64,000 nt of DNA from an uncultured Desulfobacter sp. (GCF_963664415.1 NZ_OY761440.1:1178001-1242000); one strand, 5' to 3'. Positions 43,134 through 52,159 are shown, counted from the first letter of the stretch. The notes: generated by a model not told the origin, from the letters alone. Made by a program: numbers and translations.

Positions 43134-44092
43134 TTAAACTGATTGCTTTTATGACAATGGTGATTGACCATTCGGCCATATTCTTTTTCCCGGAACATGA
43201 ATTTATCATGCGATCTCTGGGCGCACTGTCTTTCCCTTTGTTTGCTTATTTCATTACCCAGGGCATGAAATACACCAAGGACCTCCAGCTATATATCATC
43301 TCCCTGGTGACGTGCGCCTGTGTTACCCAGCCGTTCTTTAATGTTTTGTTCCCGGACCTGCATAGACTCAATGATTTATATACCCTGCTTTTTGGCCTGA
43401 TCATTCTTGTCTTATCCTGAAAGTCGGATAAAGCGTACACTATTGCTCCATATTTTCAAAGCACACCAGTGTCAGCAAGCCGTTTTTGTATAGGACTTTC
43501 TGGTGTTTTCACTGCAAATGGTATCCATTTTAATGGGTGAAATACAGCTTCCGGTCGTTTCCACGCTGTTAACTGACGTGAGTTTTTCCGATTATTGCAT
43601 AAAACCATACATAATCCGCCCTTAACATGTACGTATAAAAATTTTACACACACCTCAAAAATATGGTTTAAAATCCAATACTTTCGATTAGTTATCGCCA
43701 ATAAGGTTGTGTTTCTGGCTTAAAATGTACGCTTTATCCGATTTTCAGGTGTCTTATATGAGCGGTACGGCTACCATGCGTTTTATTTGACCCTGCTTCT
43801 TGTCTTGGCCAATGTCGTATCAATCTATATTTTTATAGTCTTTGCCATTTATTTTTTGCACCATCGGCCGGTGTACCTCCTGGGCGCGATGACAGCCTTT
43901 TACCTCTTGGTCTATCATTTGTCCGGTGCCGCTTATGTTCTGTTGGGTCCGGCTGCTGTCTTTCTCATGTACTCCAGGACCACCGTTCCTTTGCCAAAAA
44001 TAATCCAAAAATACTTTTATTATGTGGCTTATCCTGGACATTTTCTAATCATCATCCTGATTAATTCAGCAAGATGCCCGGTAAGCCCTTAA
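43130..44092 (+). pseudogene. TraX-family membrane protein gene split by a MITE
   Basis: Left part 43130-43415 (MIKLIAFMTMVIDHSAIFFFP, SLGALSFPLFAYFITQGMKYT) and right part 43758-44092 (to FYYVAYPGHFLIIILINSARC). The N-terminal K-L-I-A-x-M-x-x-D-H and the C-terminal YYVAYPGHF are TraX signatures. TraX of the F plasmid acetylates pilin. Joining the parts gives an uninterrupted 206-residue frame. The inserted 334-bp element adds a stop at 43418-43420. In the phage the intact gene may have modified host pili, for example to block superinfection (inference). Confidence 0.85.
43416..43749. mobile_element. 334-bp MITE-like insertion
   Basis: The ends are inverted repeats over 24 bp with one mismatch (CCTGAAAGTCGGATAAAGCG at the left, complement of the right end CGCTTTATCCGATTTTCAGG). 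An 8-bp target duplication TGTCTTAT flanks it at 43408-43415 and 43750-43757. It contains no gene able to encode a transposase, so a partner transposase must act in trans. The 8-bp duplication limits the possible IS families, but I do not name one. Confidence 0.88.
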
Positions 44093-44098
44093 TAACGT

Positions 44099-44281
44099 AT
44101 GAATAAAATGAACCCACGAGAATTAAAAAATCACCTTTACCTGCTGGTAAATAAAAATGGTGAAAGCTGCATAACAAAAATTGAGCATGAATACATGACA
44201 GGCAAAATTGATTACAACACCTATTTGCATTATTGCTATTCGGATTATGCCAAAGGTCATTTATCAAAAAATAGGAAATAA
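44099..44281 (+). CDS. Small hypothetical protein before integrase
   Basis: A 60-residue protein (MNKMNPRELKNHLYLLVNKNGESCITKIEHEYMTG...), charged, no membrane segment. A possible excision or regulatory protein by position, but it shows no clear helix-turn-helix. Not recognised. Confidence 0.5.
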   Translation: MNKMNPRELKNHLYLLVNKNGESCITKIEHEYMTGKIDYNTYLHYCYSDYAKGHLSKNRK

Positions 44282-44371
44282 TTAATATTTAAAACAAAGG
44301 GCTCAATCTTGACTAAAGCAAGAACCATATATAACAATAGCCAGACAGCATTATCATTCATGGGGGAATGT

Positions 44372-45505
44372 ATGTCAGGAAAGGTTTATTGTCATAATGG
44401 CTCTTGGTATGTCAATTGGTGGGATAAAGTACATAAAAAAACTCGGAAAATTTACCATTACAAAGGCGAAAAAATTTATAGCAAGAAAACGGCGGAAAAA
44501 CTTCTTTCTGTTATGCAATCGGATGTTGAAAATGGTACATTCTATATTGAAAAATACGTTTCCAAAGGTTTTTCTGATGTCATACCATTCATTGATGATT
44601 GGTTTTCCAACCTGAGTGGATTGTCTCCGGCTACAGAAAAAGGTTATCGTTCATACCTTAAAAATCACATTAAGCCGTTTTTCAAAAAACATGGTCAAAT
44701 TTCTTTACCTGACATTCAGATTGATATTCTACGTAAGTTTAAAAAAGAACTACATAATAAGGGCCTTAGTCCTAAAATGCAGTCTAATATTATGTTTTGT
44801 TTACATACTATTTTGGACGCTGCGTGGATTGCTCGACGTATTCCTGCTATCCCTCCATTCCCAAAGAAAAAAGAGTATGGTTTAACACAGCAACCAATAA
44901 AATGGTTACCTGAAGATAGGCAGCTGGCAGTGTTAAACCAAATCCCATATGATCATCAGCCTATTTTTTATTTCTTGAAGTATCATTTACGGCGTCCAGC
45001 TGAGGCGTTAGCACTTCATAAGGAAGATTTTTTTGATAATGTTTTTACGATCCATCGTTCAATATCGGCTCGTGTCCTTACTGATAAGACGAAAACCGGT
45101 GAAATTCATTCAATTCCATGTCATCCAGATTTTAAACCTTTTATTGATATTGAATTGGATAAACAGAAGCGTCATAGAATTATATCACCTTTCTTTTTTG
45201 TTAATCCGTCTGGCCGCACACCAGGAAAAGGGTATAAAGCTGAAACTTTAAATCGTCTTTGGAATAAAGCGTGTAAACAGGTTGGTGAAAATATCCGTTT
45301 GTATGCAGGAACCAAACATAGCTCTTGTTCTCAATATATTAATGAGTACGGTTTGTCTGAGTCTGATTTACAGGTAATTACGGATCATTCCCGTTTAGAA
45401 TCAGTTCGAAATTATGCAAAAACTGAAGTTTCTAAAAAACTGAAATTAATGTCAAAAAATGTCCGCTACCTAAAACAACCTAAAACCAAGAAAGGTGATT
45501 TGTAA
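44372..45505 (+). CDS. int: Phage tyrosine integrase
   Basis: A 377-residue site-specific recombinase, the likely enzyme for insertion into tRNA-Sec. It has an N-terminal arm-binding region (KVYCHNGSWYVNWWDKVHKKTRKIYHYKG), a core-binding domain (residues 70-160) and a catalytic domain with the first Arg in YHLRRPAEALAL, Lys in KTKTGEIHSIP, His in DHSRLESV and nucleophile Tyr in RNYAKTE. The usual HxLRH is here AGTKHS, so the second Arg is Lys. The ATG at 44372 has GGGGGA upstream; the frame is open from a TTG at 44309. It lies 36 bp from attR. Confidence 0.9.
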   Translation: MSGKVYCHNGSWYVNWWDKVHKKTRKIYHYKGEKIYSKKTAEKLLSVMQSDVENGTFYIEKYVSKGFSDVIPFIDDWFSNLSGLSPATEKGYRSYLKNHIKPFFKKHGQISLPDIQIDILRKFKKELHNKGLSPKMQSNIMFCLHTILDAAWIARRIPAIPPFPKKKEYGLTQQPIKWLPEDRQLAVLNQIPYDHQPIFYFLKYHLRRPAEALALHKEDFFDNVFTIHRSISARVLTDKTKTGEIHSIPCHPDFKPFIDIELDKQKRHRIISPFFFVNPSGRTPGKGYKAETLNRLWNKACKQVGENIRLYAGTKHSSCSQYINEYGLSESDLQVITDHSRLESVRNYAKTEVSKKLKLMSKNVRYLKQPKTKKGDL

Positions 45506-45541
45506 TACTTTGAATATATTGATTTTTTCATCTGCACTTAA

Positions 45542-45575
45542 GGGTTCGATTCCCATGTGCTTCCGCCATTTTTAT
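45542..45575. repeat. attR of the integrated element
   Basis: 34-bp perfect copy of 30279-30312, containing the last part of tRNA-Sec including CCA. Chromosomal flank resumes at 45576. Confidence 0.93.
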
Positions 45576-45629
45576 AAGCACTATGTAAGCAGTTCAAGCG
45601 GTTTTTAATGATTTTCTGATAGTTTTTTT

Positions 45630-45751
45630 CCTGCACACCTCACCCCAAAACATTTGCCATGCTCCAACGGTATGCCCACCTTGCAGACAAGCGGGTTCAA
45701 CAAGGCGGTAATGCTACCGGGAACGCCATTAAAAAAAGCCTTGATGTCTAA
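45630..45751 (+). pseudogene. Remnant of a second tyrosine integrase
   Basis: 45659-45751 encodes MLQRYAHLADKRVQQGG and 13 more residues, the C-terminal end of a tyrosine recombinase with its catalytic Tyr context (RYAHL). In another frame just upstream is HTSPQ, which normally precedes it. A frameshift separates them and the rest of the gene is gone. It lies outside attR, so it is older than the inovirus and records an earlier element at the same tRNA. Confidence 0.7.
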
Positions 45752-45819
45752 AAGCGAAAATGATCTATCTCAAAAGGTTGTGAATCTTGAATCTAAAAGA
45801 TAGAATGAAATAGGTTGCC

Positions 45820-46002
45820 ATGAGCCCAACAATATTACGTGAAAAAGGATATCGGTTCTTCTTTTTCTCTCGGGAAGAAACAAGAATGCATGTGCATGTT
45901 AACTGTGAAAATGGAGAGACAAAATTCTGGCTGGAACCTGAAATCGAATTAGCCTAAAATCATCGTTTATCCAGATTGGAACTTAAACAAATTGAAAAAT
46001 AA
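45820..46002 (+). pseudogene. DUF4160 gene with an in-frame stop
   Basis: The frame gives MSPTILREKGYRFFFFSREE, then HVHVNCENGETKFWLEPEIELA, the DUF4160 family. It then meets TAA at 45955-45957 where the family continues, and the same frame goes on as NHRLSRLELKQIEK to a second stop at 46000. One substitution has probably cut off the C-terminus. DUF4160 genes are commonly paired with DUF2442, which follows. The 45-residue product may or may not work. Confidence 0.75.
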
Positions 46003-46014
46003 TCGAGGATAATT

Positions 46015-46311
46015 ATGAACAGTTTAAAGCCGCTTGGCAAAAACATTTCGGGAGTTGAGGTCACCAATATTTCTACCCATGGAATCTGGCTGCTGTCCGG
46101 GGACAAAGAATTGTTTCTCAGTTATGATCAATTCCCTTGGTTTAAGGACGTTCCTATTGGAAAGATAATTAATGTTGAAGAACCAAGTCTGGGCCATTTC
46201 TATTGGCCAGATCTTGATGTCGATTTGGGGATTGAATCTATTGAACATCCCGAACGTTTCCCACTTGTTTCCAAAGGGAATGCTATCTCCTCAAATTTAG
46301 AAACCGCATAA
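46015..46311 (+). CDS. DUF2442 protein
   Basis: A 98-residue protein of the DUF2442 family: GVEVTNISTHGIWLLSGDKELFLSYDQFPWFKDVPIGKI and GHFYWPDLDVDLGIESIEHPERFPL. The pairing with DUF4160 is common and has been suspected to be a toxin-antitoxin-like module; the function is not proven. It appears intact. Confidence 0.85.
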   Translation: MNSLKPLGKNISGVEVTNISTHGIWLLSGDKELFLSYDQFPWFKDVPIGKIINVEEPSLGHFYWPDLDVDLGIESIEHPERFPLVSKGNAISSNLETA

Positions 46312-46336
46312 CGCGGCTTCATGATAAGGTGATACT

Positions 46337-46587
46337 ATGACCCAGCACTGCCTATCAATCCGCCAGCCTTGGGCGTCGCTTGTGGCGTATGGGGAGCATA
46401 CCGAGTTTAGGACATGGGATACCAGCTACCGGGGACAGCTCATCATTTGCGCTACGGCAAAAAGGTAGTTCTGGAAGGTGACGAGATGCCACACGGGGTA
46501 GCTATTGCGGTTGTTGAGATGACAGGTACACGCAAAGTTAAAGATGGGTACGAATGGATCTATAAACAAAAAAGCAGCATTGCTTGA
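46337..46587 (+). pseudogene. ASCH-domain gene, frameshifted
   Basis: MTQHCLSIRQPWASLVAYGEHTEFRTWDTSYRGQL is a good ASCH start (RNA-binding-related, PUA-like). It meets a stop near 46468. A different frame continues VVLEGDEMPHGVAIAVVEMTG...GYEWIYK to 46587. One indel broke it. Its end overlaps the next fragment in another frame. Confidence 0.75.
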
Positions 46588-47020
46588 AGAAGTTGAGCAG
46601 TATGAAGCTGAGCTATCAAATATAAAGTCAAAAATAAAAGAGGTATCAAAGCATATCACCTGGGGCAACTTGGAAGATCAAGACAAATTCATGCATCTGC
46701 TTCCGAACAGGAAGCGCCTTATGGATACCGTTAAAATGATTGCTTACCGGGCTGAGACCTCAATGGCAGGGATTTTGAAAAGTGAGACCATAGATATGCC
46801 GGCAGCCCGCAGGTTGTTGCAGGATTTGTATGCAACAGAGGCAGACCTTCTGCCTGATACAGAAAATAAAGTTTTAACTGTCCGAGTCCATAATGCGTCA
46901 AGGCCTGCGGCCAATAAAGCCTTCATCCGTCTATTTGATGAACTGAACTCGGCAGAACTCTGCTACCCTGGTACTAATATGAAGATGGAATATGTACTTG
47001 CTCTCAATGAATCTGGGTAG
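46544..47020 (+). pseudogene. C-terminal fragment of a transposase-like protein
   Basis: 158 residues beginning with helices (KKAALLEEVEQYEAELSNIKSKIKEVSKHI) and then MHLLPNRKRLMDTVKMIAYRAETSMAGIL, RLLQDLYATEADLLPDTENKVLTVRVHN, DELNSAELCYPGTN. This is like the tail of large putative transposases of about 600 residues. The N-terminal catalytic part is missing and the sequence begins in the middle of the ASCH remnant, so this is a junction of two decayed genes. Confidence 0.6.
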
Positions 47021-47047
47021 AAGAAATTTTAGGGCTGAGGTGTCAAA

Positions 47048-47299
47048 ATGACTTCCGGCAAATCAAGAGTCCTGAAATTGGGAGGATATAAACCGATTGC
47101 ACTGATGGAGGATGTTGACATCATGCGCAGGCTTAAGAAAAAAGGATATAGAATCCGTTTCATTTCAGATCCGGTGGCGACCTCGGCCCGGCGATGGAAA
47201 AAGGAAGGTATGGTATATACAACCATCCGCAACTGGGTTCTTTAACTGTTTTTTTATATGGGGGCCAGCCCGGAAAAATTAAAAGCGTACTACCAATAG
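47048..47299 (+). pseudogene. C-terminal fragment of a selenodomain-associated glycosyltransferase
   Basis: The segment GGYKPIALMEDVDIMRRLKKKGYRI then VATSARRWKKEGMVYTTIRNWVL matches the end of family-2 glycosyltransferases associated with rSAM/selenodomain proteins (TIGR04283-like). A stop interrupts at 47243-47245, and the expected end, FYMGASPEKLKAYYQ, is found in another frame up to 47299. It is a remnant of a larger gene; the front is absent. Confidence 0.7.
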
Positions 47300-47379
47300 G
47301 GTGAACAGATACTCCGGCCAAGGGACTTGAAATTCACCCAGGTCCCTTAACCCGGATATTTTAGGCACCCCCCCCCGAC

Positions 47380-49332
47380 CTAAGATAGCTGAAACCGGCC
47401 TACCATTGTACTAAGGTTTTCAGCCAGCCGGGACAATTCGCCAGCGCTGATATAAATCTGCCTGCTGCCGTTGCTCATCTCATCGGTTGCATTGCTGACA
47501 TCGGTAATATCCTTTGTCACCTCAGCAGCCACAACAGAAGTCTGGGTTACATTTTCATTAACTTCCTGGATTCCCTGTGAGGCCTGGGCAACATTATTTG
47601 CTATCTCTTGGGTCGTGGCCGCCTGCTCTTCGATGGCAGAGGCAACAAAGGTAACGATTTCGTTTATCTCATTAATAATTTCCACGATGGATCCAATGGC
47701 GGTTACAGATTCATGGGTTGTTGTCTGAACCCCTGAAATTTTGTCGTTTATTTCCTTTGTTGCCTCGGCAGTCTGCTGGGCAAGTTCTTTAATCTCTGCT
47801 GCCACAACGGCAAATCCCTTGCCGGCCGCACCGGCCCTTGCCGCCTCAATGGTTGCGTTAAGGGCCAGCAGATTGGTCTGCTCGGATATGTCGGCAATGG
47901 TTTCTGTTACCTTAGTGATTTCAGATGCCGCCCGTCCAAGTTCATCTACCTTTAAGGATACCTGTTTTGCTGTTTCAACAGCCCTGGCCGTTGTTTCGCT
48001 GCCTTTGGCCGTGTTACCGGCAATTTCATTTATGGTGGAAGACATCTGCTCTGCTGCAGCGACAATCATTTGGATATTTACAGTCGTCTGTTCTGTGGCT
48101 GCTGCAACGGAATTCATATTGGTTGCCATTTCCTCGGCAGAAGCAGAGACATTATTGGACCTGTCCGCTGTCTGTTCCGAATTTGCCGTTATTTGCTCCG
48201 AAATGACAGATAACTCTGTTGCGGATGCCGTCAGGGTCTGTACGCCATCTGCAATATCCTTGAACATATGGATCAAATTTTCAGCCATATATTTCATGTT
48301 ATTATACACACCTTTATCCTTTTTCGGATCAAATTTAACAGCCAGGTTACCGTTCGCAATACTGTTGGTAATATCTACGATATCTGCAGGATCCCCTCCA
48401 AGCTGGGAAACGACACTACGTCTGATAAAAAAGGCTGTTCCAACTCCCATGGCAATGGCCAGGAACGCAACCCCGATAATCAGCCGCTTGGCTTTGATAA
48501 TTTGCAGATCTGTTTTTCGCTGCTGGCCGTCCAGGGACACCTTGACGGTATTCTGGACGTTTCGGGCGCATGCAACCAAGGTATCGTTAATTTCATTTTG
48601 TAAATTTTTCAATGTGTTAAGCTTGGAAAAAGCCTGACGATATGTATTTGCGGCCTCTGTTATCGGTCTTACAGACTTTCCTTTTGCGACGATTTCATCA
48701 AGTATACTGTTAACCTTGATGAAATAGGATTCCTCTCTGCGGACCAGAAAATTTTTTTCCTGACGACGGCATTCCAGCACCTGTTGAATAATAGCCTCTG
48801 TATTTTCAGCAATCTTCATTGAATTTATAATCTGACTTGGCTCTGCATTCCCAGCCATCAGGCGTTCACATTCATCACGATCTGCTTTAAGAACAGCCCT
48901 GGCGGCTGCTTCCATCTGACGTGCCGATGCCACCATTATTGCATCCGCTTCTTTTATACTGTTTTCCAAAGAAATATAGGTATCAAATGCCTGCCGGTAT
49001 TTATCGGCCATCTTGACCATGTCATCCAACTGCAGAAGGGTTTCTGGATCAATTGAACGGGCCTTGATTGCTTCGATTTCTTCTTTGAGTAAATCCGATT
49101 GCTCGATGACGGCCTTGACATAGGACTCGTCACCTCTGAGGATGAAATTTTTTTCCTGCTGCCGCGACTCGTACATCGTCATCGTCAGATTCCCGGTGTC
49201 AATGGCATCGGTCATTTGCCTGACTACGCTTGAAAGTCTGTTAAGGCCTGCTGTTGAAGCCACCAGCATCAAAATCAAAATGACGCCGAATCCAGCACTG
49301 ATTTTTGTTCCAAGTTTAATACGCGTTGACAT
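47380..49332 (-). CDS. Methyl-accepting chemotaxis protein with HBM-type sensor
   Basis: A 650-residue chemoreceptor. TM1 is residues 11-30. The periplasmic region has two similar helical bundles, each with RRQEKNF/SRQQEKNF...R.ESY, characteristic of the helical bimodular (HBM) domain. TM2 is near 285-305, then a HAMP-like stretch and the signalling domain with tip EQTNLLALNATIEAARAG. HBM receptors are known to bind organic acids or amines; the ligand here is unknown. The start has CAGGAGAG. Confidence 0.9.
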   Translation of the reverse strand: MSTRIKLGTKISAGFGVILILMLVASTAGLNRLSSVVRQMTDAIDTGNLTMTMYESRQQEKNFILRGDESYVKAVIEQSDLLKEEIEAIKARSIDPETLLQLDDMVKMADKYRQAFDTYISLENSIKEADAIMVASARQMEAAARAVLKADRDECERLMAGNAEPSQIINSMKIAENTEAIIQQVLECRRQEKNFLVRREESYFIKVNSILDEIVAKGKSVRPITEAANTYRQAFSKLNTLKNLQNEINDTLVACARNVQNTVKVSLDGQQRKTDLQIIKAKRLIIGVAFLAIAMGVGTAFFIRRSVVSQLGGDPADIVDITNSIANGNLAVKFDPKKDKGVYNNMKYMAENLIHMFKDIADGVQTLTASATELSVISEQITANSEQTADRSNNVSASAEEMATNMNSVAAATEQTTVNIQMIVAAAEQMSSTINEIAGNTAKGSETTARAVETAKQVSLKVDELGRAASEITKVTETIADISEQTNLLALNATIEAARAGAAGKGFAVVAAEIKELAQQTAEATKEINDKISGVQTTTHESVTAIGSIVEIINEINEIVTFVASAIEEQAATTQEIANNVAQASQGIQEVNENVTQTSVVAAEVTKDITDVSNATDEMSNGSRQIYISAGELSRLAENLSTMVGRFQLS

Positions 49333-49419
49333 GCTTTTTACTCTCCTGTTTAAACTATCGCCTTCAGACGGGCTGTTAGCCTTTAGCTGTTAAAAAATGA
49401 AAATTTTCATACTATTTAA

Positions 49420-52017
49420 TTAGTTTCCTGTCTCGCCGGTGCCGTTTATCGTTTTTGATATCAATATTGACAGCTCCTTCATATTTACGGGTTTTAATAA
49501 GAATTCCTTGACATTAGAAGAATATGCCCACGCCTTTTTTTGATCTTTTTTAGATCCCGTACAGATAATTACAGGAATATCAGAATTAATCTTTTTCAGT
49601 TCCCGGGCCAACTCTTCACCTGTTAACTCAGGCATCGTCAGATCCGTGATCATCAGGTCGAATGTATTTGGATTGGTTTTCAATATCTCAAGAGCCTTAG
49701 CACTGCTTGTACAGACAGTGGTTTCATAACCGAGCCGCGGAAGAAACTTTTTCCCCATTTGTACAATCTGTTCTTCATCATCTACCAGCAGGATATGCCC
49801 CGTCCCTTTCATGCAATTATTTTCGGCAACCGGAAGTAATGTGGCTTCTGGGCATGAACCAAGAACAGGCAGGTATATGTAGAAACAGGTGCCTTTATCC
49901 GGCTCACTGATCACTTTAATGTCCCCGCCTGCTTTTTTAACGATTCCATGAACAACCGACAGGCCAAGCCCAGTACCTTTTCCAATTTTTTTAGTTGTAA
50001 AATAGGGCTCGAATATTTTCAGAGCAATCTCTTTGTCCATGCCGACGCCTGTATCGGAAACTGTCAATTGTAAGTATCTGCCAGGTTGCAGATCCAAAAA
50101 GCAGGGGAACTTATTTTCATCAATGTCCGTTTCACAAAGTTCAACGGTAAGTGTTCCGCTGCTGTTCTCCATCGATTGATATGCATTTGTGCACAAATTC
50201 ATGATAACCTGATGAATCTGGGTGGGATCCGCCATGATGCGGCTACAGTTCATATCGATTTTTTGTACGATGTTAATGGTTTTGGGAATGGTTTCTCTTA
50301 AAAGGTTAAGCGTTTCCTTGACAATGGGTTGAACCAGTACAGCCATTGTTTCACCCTGGGTTTGCCTGCTGAACGAAAGAATCTGATTAATCAGTTTTTT
50401 CGCCCGGTCTGCTGCTTTAAGAATATTCATCAAATACTTATGGGAATCACTCTCTTTGGCAGCATCCATCAACAGGAGCTCAACATATCCCGTAATTGGG
50501 AAAAGGATATTGTTAAAATCATGGGCGATTCCGCTGGCCAAAATAGCGATGGACTCCATTCTCTGGGTCCGGATCATATGATCTTTCAACCGTATATTTT
50601 CGTTTTCAACGGATACTATTTCGGAAATATCGCCAATAACCACGATAAACCCTTCCGAGTGATCCGAGGCATCCAAAGGACAAGTTATGAATGAACAATG
50701 AAGATCTGTTCCATCCCTTTTGATGCACCGGCTTGTCGCCTTGAACGGTTTTAATTTGGTATCATCAGAATAGAGTATCTTACCCATCTTTTGATACGTG
50801 GCTTTATCCGGGTAAAACATTGACGTACTTTTCCCCACCAACTCATCATTGGAATACCCGAACATTGCATGCAAGGTCTCGTTTGCCCAGTAAATTTTGC
50901 GCTGTTTAGCCAGGCAGATCCCCACCGATGAGGCCTGGCTGATTGCACTGAGTTTCTGCTCATTGAATTTCAGTGACTGGGCATACAAACAGTATCTCTG
51001 ACAGCTGCTTCTGAATAAAAGTATCCCTCCCGTCGAAAAGATGAGAACAATGAAGGACAGAGTATAGTCGTGGTATTTCTCTGTTTTTTCAATGATTGTA
51101 TCAAGGGCGTTTTTCGGGGAACAAATCGCCACGGACCAGTTTGAATCCACTATTTTTACCGGCGAATAGGCCACGAGTTTTTCAATATATCCCTTTTGAT
51201 TTCGATGCCATCCAGAGGTATATGTATCCGTACCTTCATGGCCCTGTATCATTTTTTGCTGAATTTTTTCTATTCTCTCATATGAAAAAGCCTGATTTTT
51301 TTCCTCCCTGGCGCCAAAACTGCTTTTGCCTTCAAATTCTTTAACGGGATGTATGAGAAAATAACCATCTGAATCCAGAACCCATGCATATTCAACAGCT
51401 TTATCGGATACAATAGGGGTTATAATCGTATTCAAAACACTTATCGGATCAAAGGATCCCACCAAAACACCTTGGATGCGGGGTGTCATTGAATCATTTT
51501 TACAAACGGGAATGGCGATCCTGATTCTTGGTTCATTTTTTTCATTGTAAAGAAAGCTGGAAATCGCTATTTTCCCAGTTGATAATGCTTTTTTATAATA
51601 ATCCTCAACATCATATCTTTTTCCAATCAATTCCCCACGAAATCCTTCATTGGGATAAATAAATGTCAACATTCCCTTTGTATCTAAAAATCGTATGGAG
51701 GTAACTTTTTGCAACCCTTTATATCGATTATAAAACAATTCATCAAAATGCAGGATTGAAGACAACTCCTGGTCGGTATTTGCCATGAAATAGAGATCGG
51801 AAATAAATCGGTCAAAATATTTTTCAATAACGGATGCTACTAATTTTGTCTCCATCAACTGCTGAATGCCATACTGAGTGGCAGCCATATGCCGTAATTC
51901 ACGTCGGCTATTTTTGTTGATATATATCGCAATGATCGTAACTATAATGATGACCAGGGTAATATAGAATAAAGACAGTTTTTGGGGCGCCCTCATTCCT
52001 TTTTTCGGAATATCCAT
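49420..52017 (-). CDS. Hybrid histidine kinase (Cache-PAS-HisKA-HATPase-REC)
   Basis: An 865-residue sensor kinase. TM1 (14-33) and TM2 (317-338) flank a Cache-type periplasmic sensor. Then come a PAS domain (about 360-470), the H-box ASGIAHDFNNILFPITGY (His near 500), the ATP-binding domain (NLCTNAYQSME, GVGMD, GKGTGLGLSVVHG) and a C-terminal receiver (LLVDDEEQIV; phospho-acceptor Asp in LMITDLTMPE). I use the ATG at 52017 instead of a TTG 16 codons upstream. No separate response regulator is adjacent. The gap 52066-52798 has no gene. Confidence 0.92.
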   Translation of the reverse strand: MDIPKKGMRAPQKLSLFYITLVIIIVTIIAIYINKNSRRELRHMAATQYGIQQLMETKLVASVIEKYFDRFISDLYFMANTDQELSSILHFDELFYNRYKGLQKVTSIRFLDTKGMLTFIYPNEGFRGELIGKRYDVEDYYKKALSTGKIAISSFLYNEKNEPRIRIAIPVCKNDSMTPRIQGVLVGSFDPISVLNTIITPIVSDKAVEYAWVLDSDGYFLIHPVKEFEGKSSFGAREEKNQAFSYERIEKIQQKMIQGHEGTDTYTSGWHRNQKGYIEKLVAYSPVKIVDSNWSVAICSPKNALDTIIEKTEKYHDYTLSFIVLIFSTGGILLFRSSCQRYCLYAQSLKFNEQKLSAISQASSVGICLAKQRKIYWANETLHAMFGYSNDELVGKSTSMFYPDKATYQKMGKILYSDDTKLKPFKATSRCIKRDGTDLHCSFITCPLDASDHSEGFIVVIGDISEIVSVENENIRLKDHMIRTQRMESIAILASGIAHDFNNILFPITGYVELLLMDAAKESDSHKYLMNILKAADRAKKLINQILSFSRQTQGETMAVLVQPIVKETLNLLRETIPKTINIVQKIDMNCSRIMADPTQIHQVIMNLCTNAYQSMENSSGTLTVELCETDIDENKFPCFLDLQPGRYLQLTVSDTGVGMDKEIALKIFEPYFTTKKIGKGTGLGLSVVHGIVKKAGGDIKVISEPDKGTCFYIYLPVLGSCPEATLLPVAENNCMKGTGHILLVDDEEQIVQMGKKFLPRLGYETTVCTSSAKALEILKTNPNTFDLMITDLTMPELTGEELARELKKINSDIPVIICTGSKKDQKKAWAYSSNVKEFLLKPVNMKELSILISKTINGTGETGN

Positions 52018-52159
52018 AATTTCAATTCCCAGTTTTGTATTTTCAAACTCTATTTCAAACCCCAATAATTCCCGTCAATTAATCATCCCCAACAGGTCTT
52101 TCTTGACAGATATATTGTTATTCGACATTTTGCCCCGAATATTATGTTTCAACTTTGAC

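Larger units (their letters stand above)
30279..45575 (+). mobile_element. Inovirus-like prophage integrated in tRNA-Sec, carrying a cassette array
   Basis: The 15.3-kb segment is bounded by the 34-bp att repeats and ends with its own tyrosine integrase 36 bp from attR. The right part (34.4-45.5 kb) has the modular order of a filamentous phage: repressor, early genes, Rep, ssDNA-binding candidate, adsorption protein, pVI, Zot/pI, secretin, coat proteins, accessory membrane genes, integrase. The left part (31.2-33.4 kb) is a three-unit cassette array. The interrupted traX gene suggests some decay, but the replication and assembly genes are open, so the phage may still be active. Confidence 0.9.

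Noticed and set aside
43456..43701. 81-codon minus-strand frame inside the MITE-like element
   Set aside because: Too short and without transposase motifs. It seems incidental in a non-autonomous element.
45955..45957. In-frame stop in DUF4160 as possible recoding, given the selenocysteine tRNA nearby
   Set aside because: The codon is TAA, not TGA, so selenocysteine insertion cannot apply; a nonsense mutation is simpler.
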